Source: Macrocybe gigantea (taxonomy: Eukaryota > Basidiomycota > Agaricomycetes > Agaricales > Callistosporiaceae). From it: 64,000 bases of DNA. The translations under genes were made by a program, and so were the position numbers. Shown in pieces: positions 63,431-64,000 of this stretch. A model generated the notes under the pieces. It was not told the origin of the DNA. It did no database searches and saw nothing but the letters and a program-made list of their open reading frames with translations. The stretch covers positions 801,208 to 865,207 of the forward strand of contig SJRY01000250.1 of the NCBI GenBank assembly GCA_011319805.1, read 5' to 3'. The first letter of the stretch is position 1, and every line of letters begins with the position of its first letter.

Positions 63431-64000
63431 GGAGGTGCTAAATCGCGACCCATACAACTGAAACAGACTCGCTTCGATACCGGATGTAGATCATCCCATA
63501 CTCTGAAATACACCATTCCTGCCAAGCGATCTGAAGCACCAAGAAAAACCATCCAAGGGGACAAACCACCAAAGAGGAAAGAGCTCGCAGTACCAGCGAG
63601 GATACGAACACGAAAAGGAATCACAACGATAACACCAGAAGTCGATAACGGAGGGGACAGGACCTGCATCAACACTGCGATAGTAGCAAAAACAGGACTG
63701 AAGACACGACGAATCAAGAAGATTCCCATCATAAATGCAGACGGATCACCCAATCGTCAGAAAACAGCAGACCGAGTAGCGGAGGTCCACATCGACATTA
63801 AAGACACAAGGAGCACATGGAAGCCATCGTACTCGACAATCGAAAAACCGACATGCTACTGGACATGACTGGCTTGTTCTACCACAACCCAATAATCAAA
63901 TGGAGGACAGGAGAAATTGTCTTCGACAGATGCCCCAAAACGTGCAAAATAAACCACCAGATGATCAAAGATACAGAAGGTGGCTGAACCAGCGAAAACC

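Larger units (their letters stand above)
61294..64000 (+). mobile_element. Ty3/gypsy chromovirus copy 3, 5' part, cut by window end
   Basis: 5' LTR, self-priming site, gag with both CCHC knuckles ([14 protein letters not shown] at 63197-63238; the second with one missing base) and the beginning of pol up to the RT entry. CpG dinucleotides are mostly kept, so it is much younger than copy 1, but it has TGA for CGA (for example near 62074) and many one-base deletions (near 62746, 62870, 63290). The protease motif DSGAD reads DNGGD. The window ends inside pol. Confidence 0.92.

Overview
The window is nuclear DNA of a filamentous basidiomycete, most likely an Agaricomycete. Coding sequences are split by many short GT-AG introns of about 40 to 70 bp, neighbouring genes sit on both strands with 60 to 400 bp between them, and the proteins are fungal housekeeping families. 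I did not try to name the genus.

Layout: (1) 1 to 30.7 kb is a gene-dense island. It holds a 5'-truncated CLASP microtubule protein, mitochondrial ribosomal protein bL34m, alanyl-tRNA synthetase, a Tho1/SARNP-type SAP protein, NF-YA (HAP2), an unknown protein, ribosomal protein S18, a cysteine-rich membrane protein, an unknown Pro/Ser-rich protein, a Na+/H+ antiporter, bleomycin hydrolase, a single-pass membrane protein, a J-domain protein, a TRP-like channel, ATP synthase OSCP, a CLIP-170-like CAP-Gly protein, an Om14-like mitochondrial outer-membrane protein and eIF3c. (2) 31 to 52.4 kb is a transposon cluster: three copies or remnants of Ty3/gypsy elements (one nested exactly inside another), a decayed pogo-type transposase, a possible solo LTR and a 728-bp MITE with perfect 25-bp terminal inverted repeats. 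(3) 53.4 to 58.9 kb is a second gene island: eIF2B gamma, a Ste20/GCK-III kinase and APS kinase. (4) 59.2 kb to the end is a decayed Helitron Rep fragment followed by the 5' part of another copy of the main Ty3 family.

The most interesting system is the Ty3 family itself, present at 31957-38410 (+), 39771-46279 (-) and 61294 to the window end (+). It is a chromovirus: gag with two CCHC knuckles, DSGA protease, YMDD reverse transcriptase, RNase H, integrase and a chromodomain. It has no tRNA-type primer binding site. Instead, in all three copies an 11-nt sequence placed 2 nt after the 5' LTR is exactly complementary to an 11-nt sequence lying 33 nt downstream of the LTR TATA box, where the transcript should begin. 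This is the arrangement of the self-priming fission-yeast element Tf1. The family also carries an unrecognised third ORF between the chromodomain and the 3' LTR, present in both copies that reach that far. The oldest copy has lost nearly all CpG dinucleotides to TpG/CpA, while the young copy (LTRs differing at 2 of 320 positions) keeps them.

A cross-cutting oddity is that many conserved genes and the youngest retrotransposon carry isolated one-base deletions, several in homopolymers or doubled bases, which break otherwise well-conserved reading frames. The simplest reading is residual indel error in the assembly, so the breaks should not be taken as real pseudogenes without read support.
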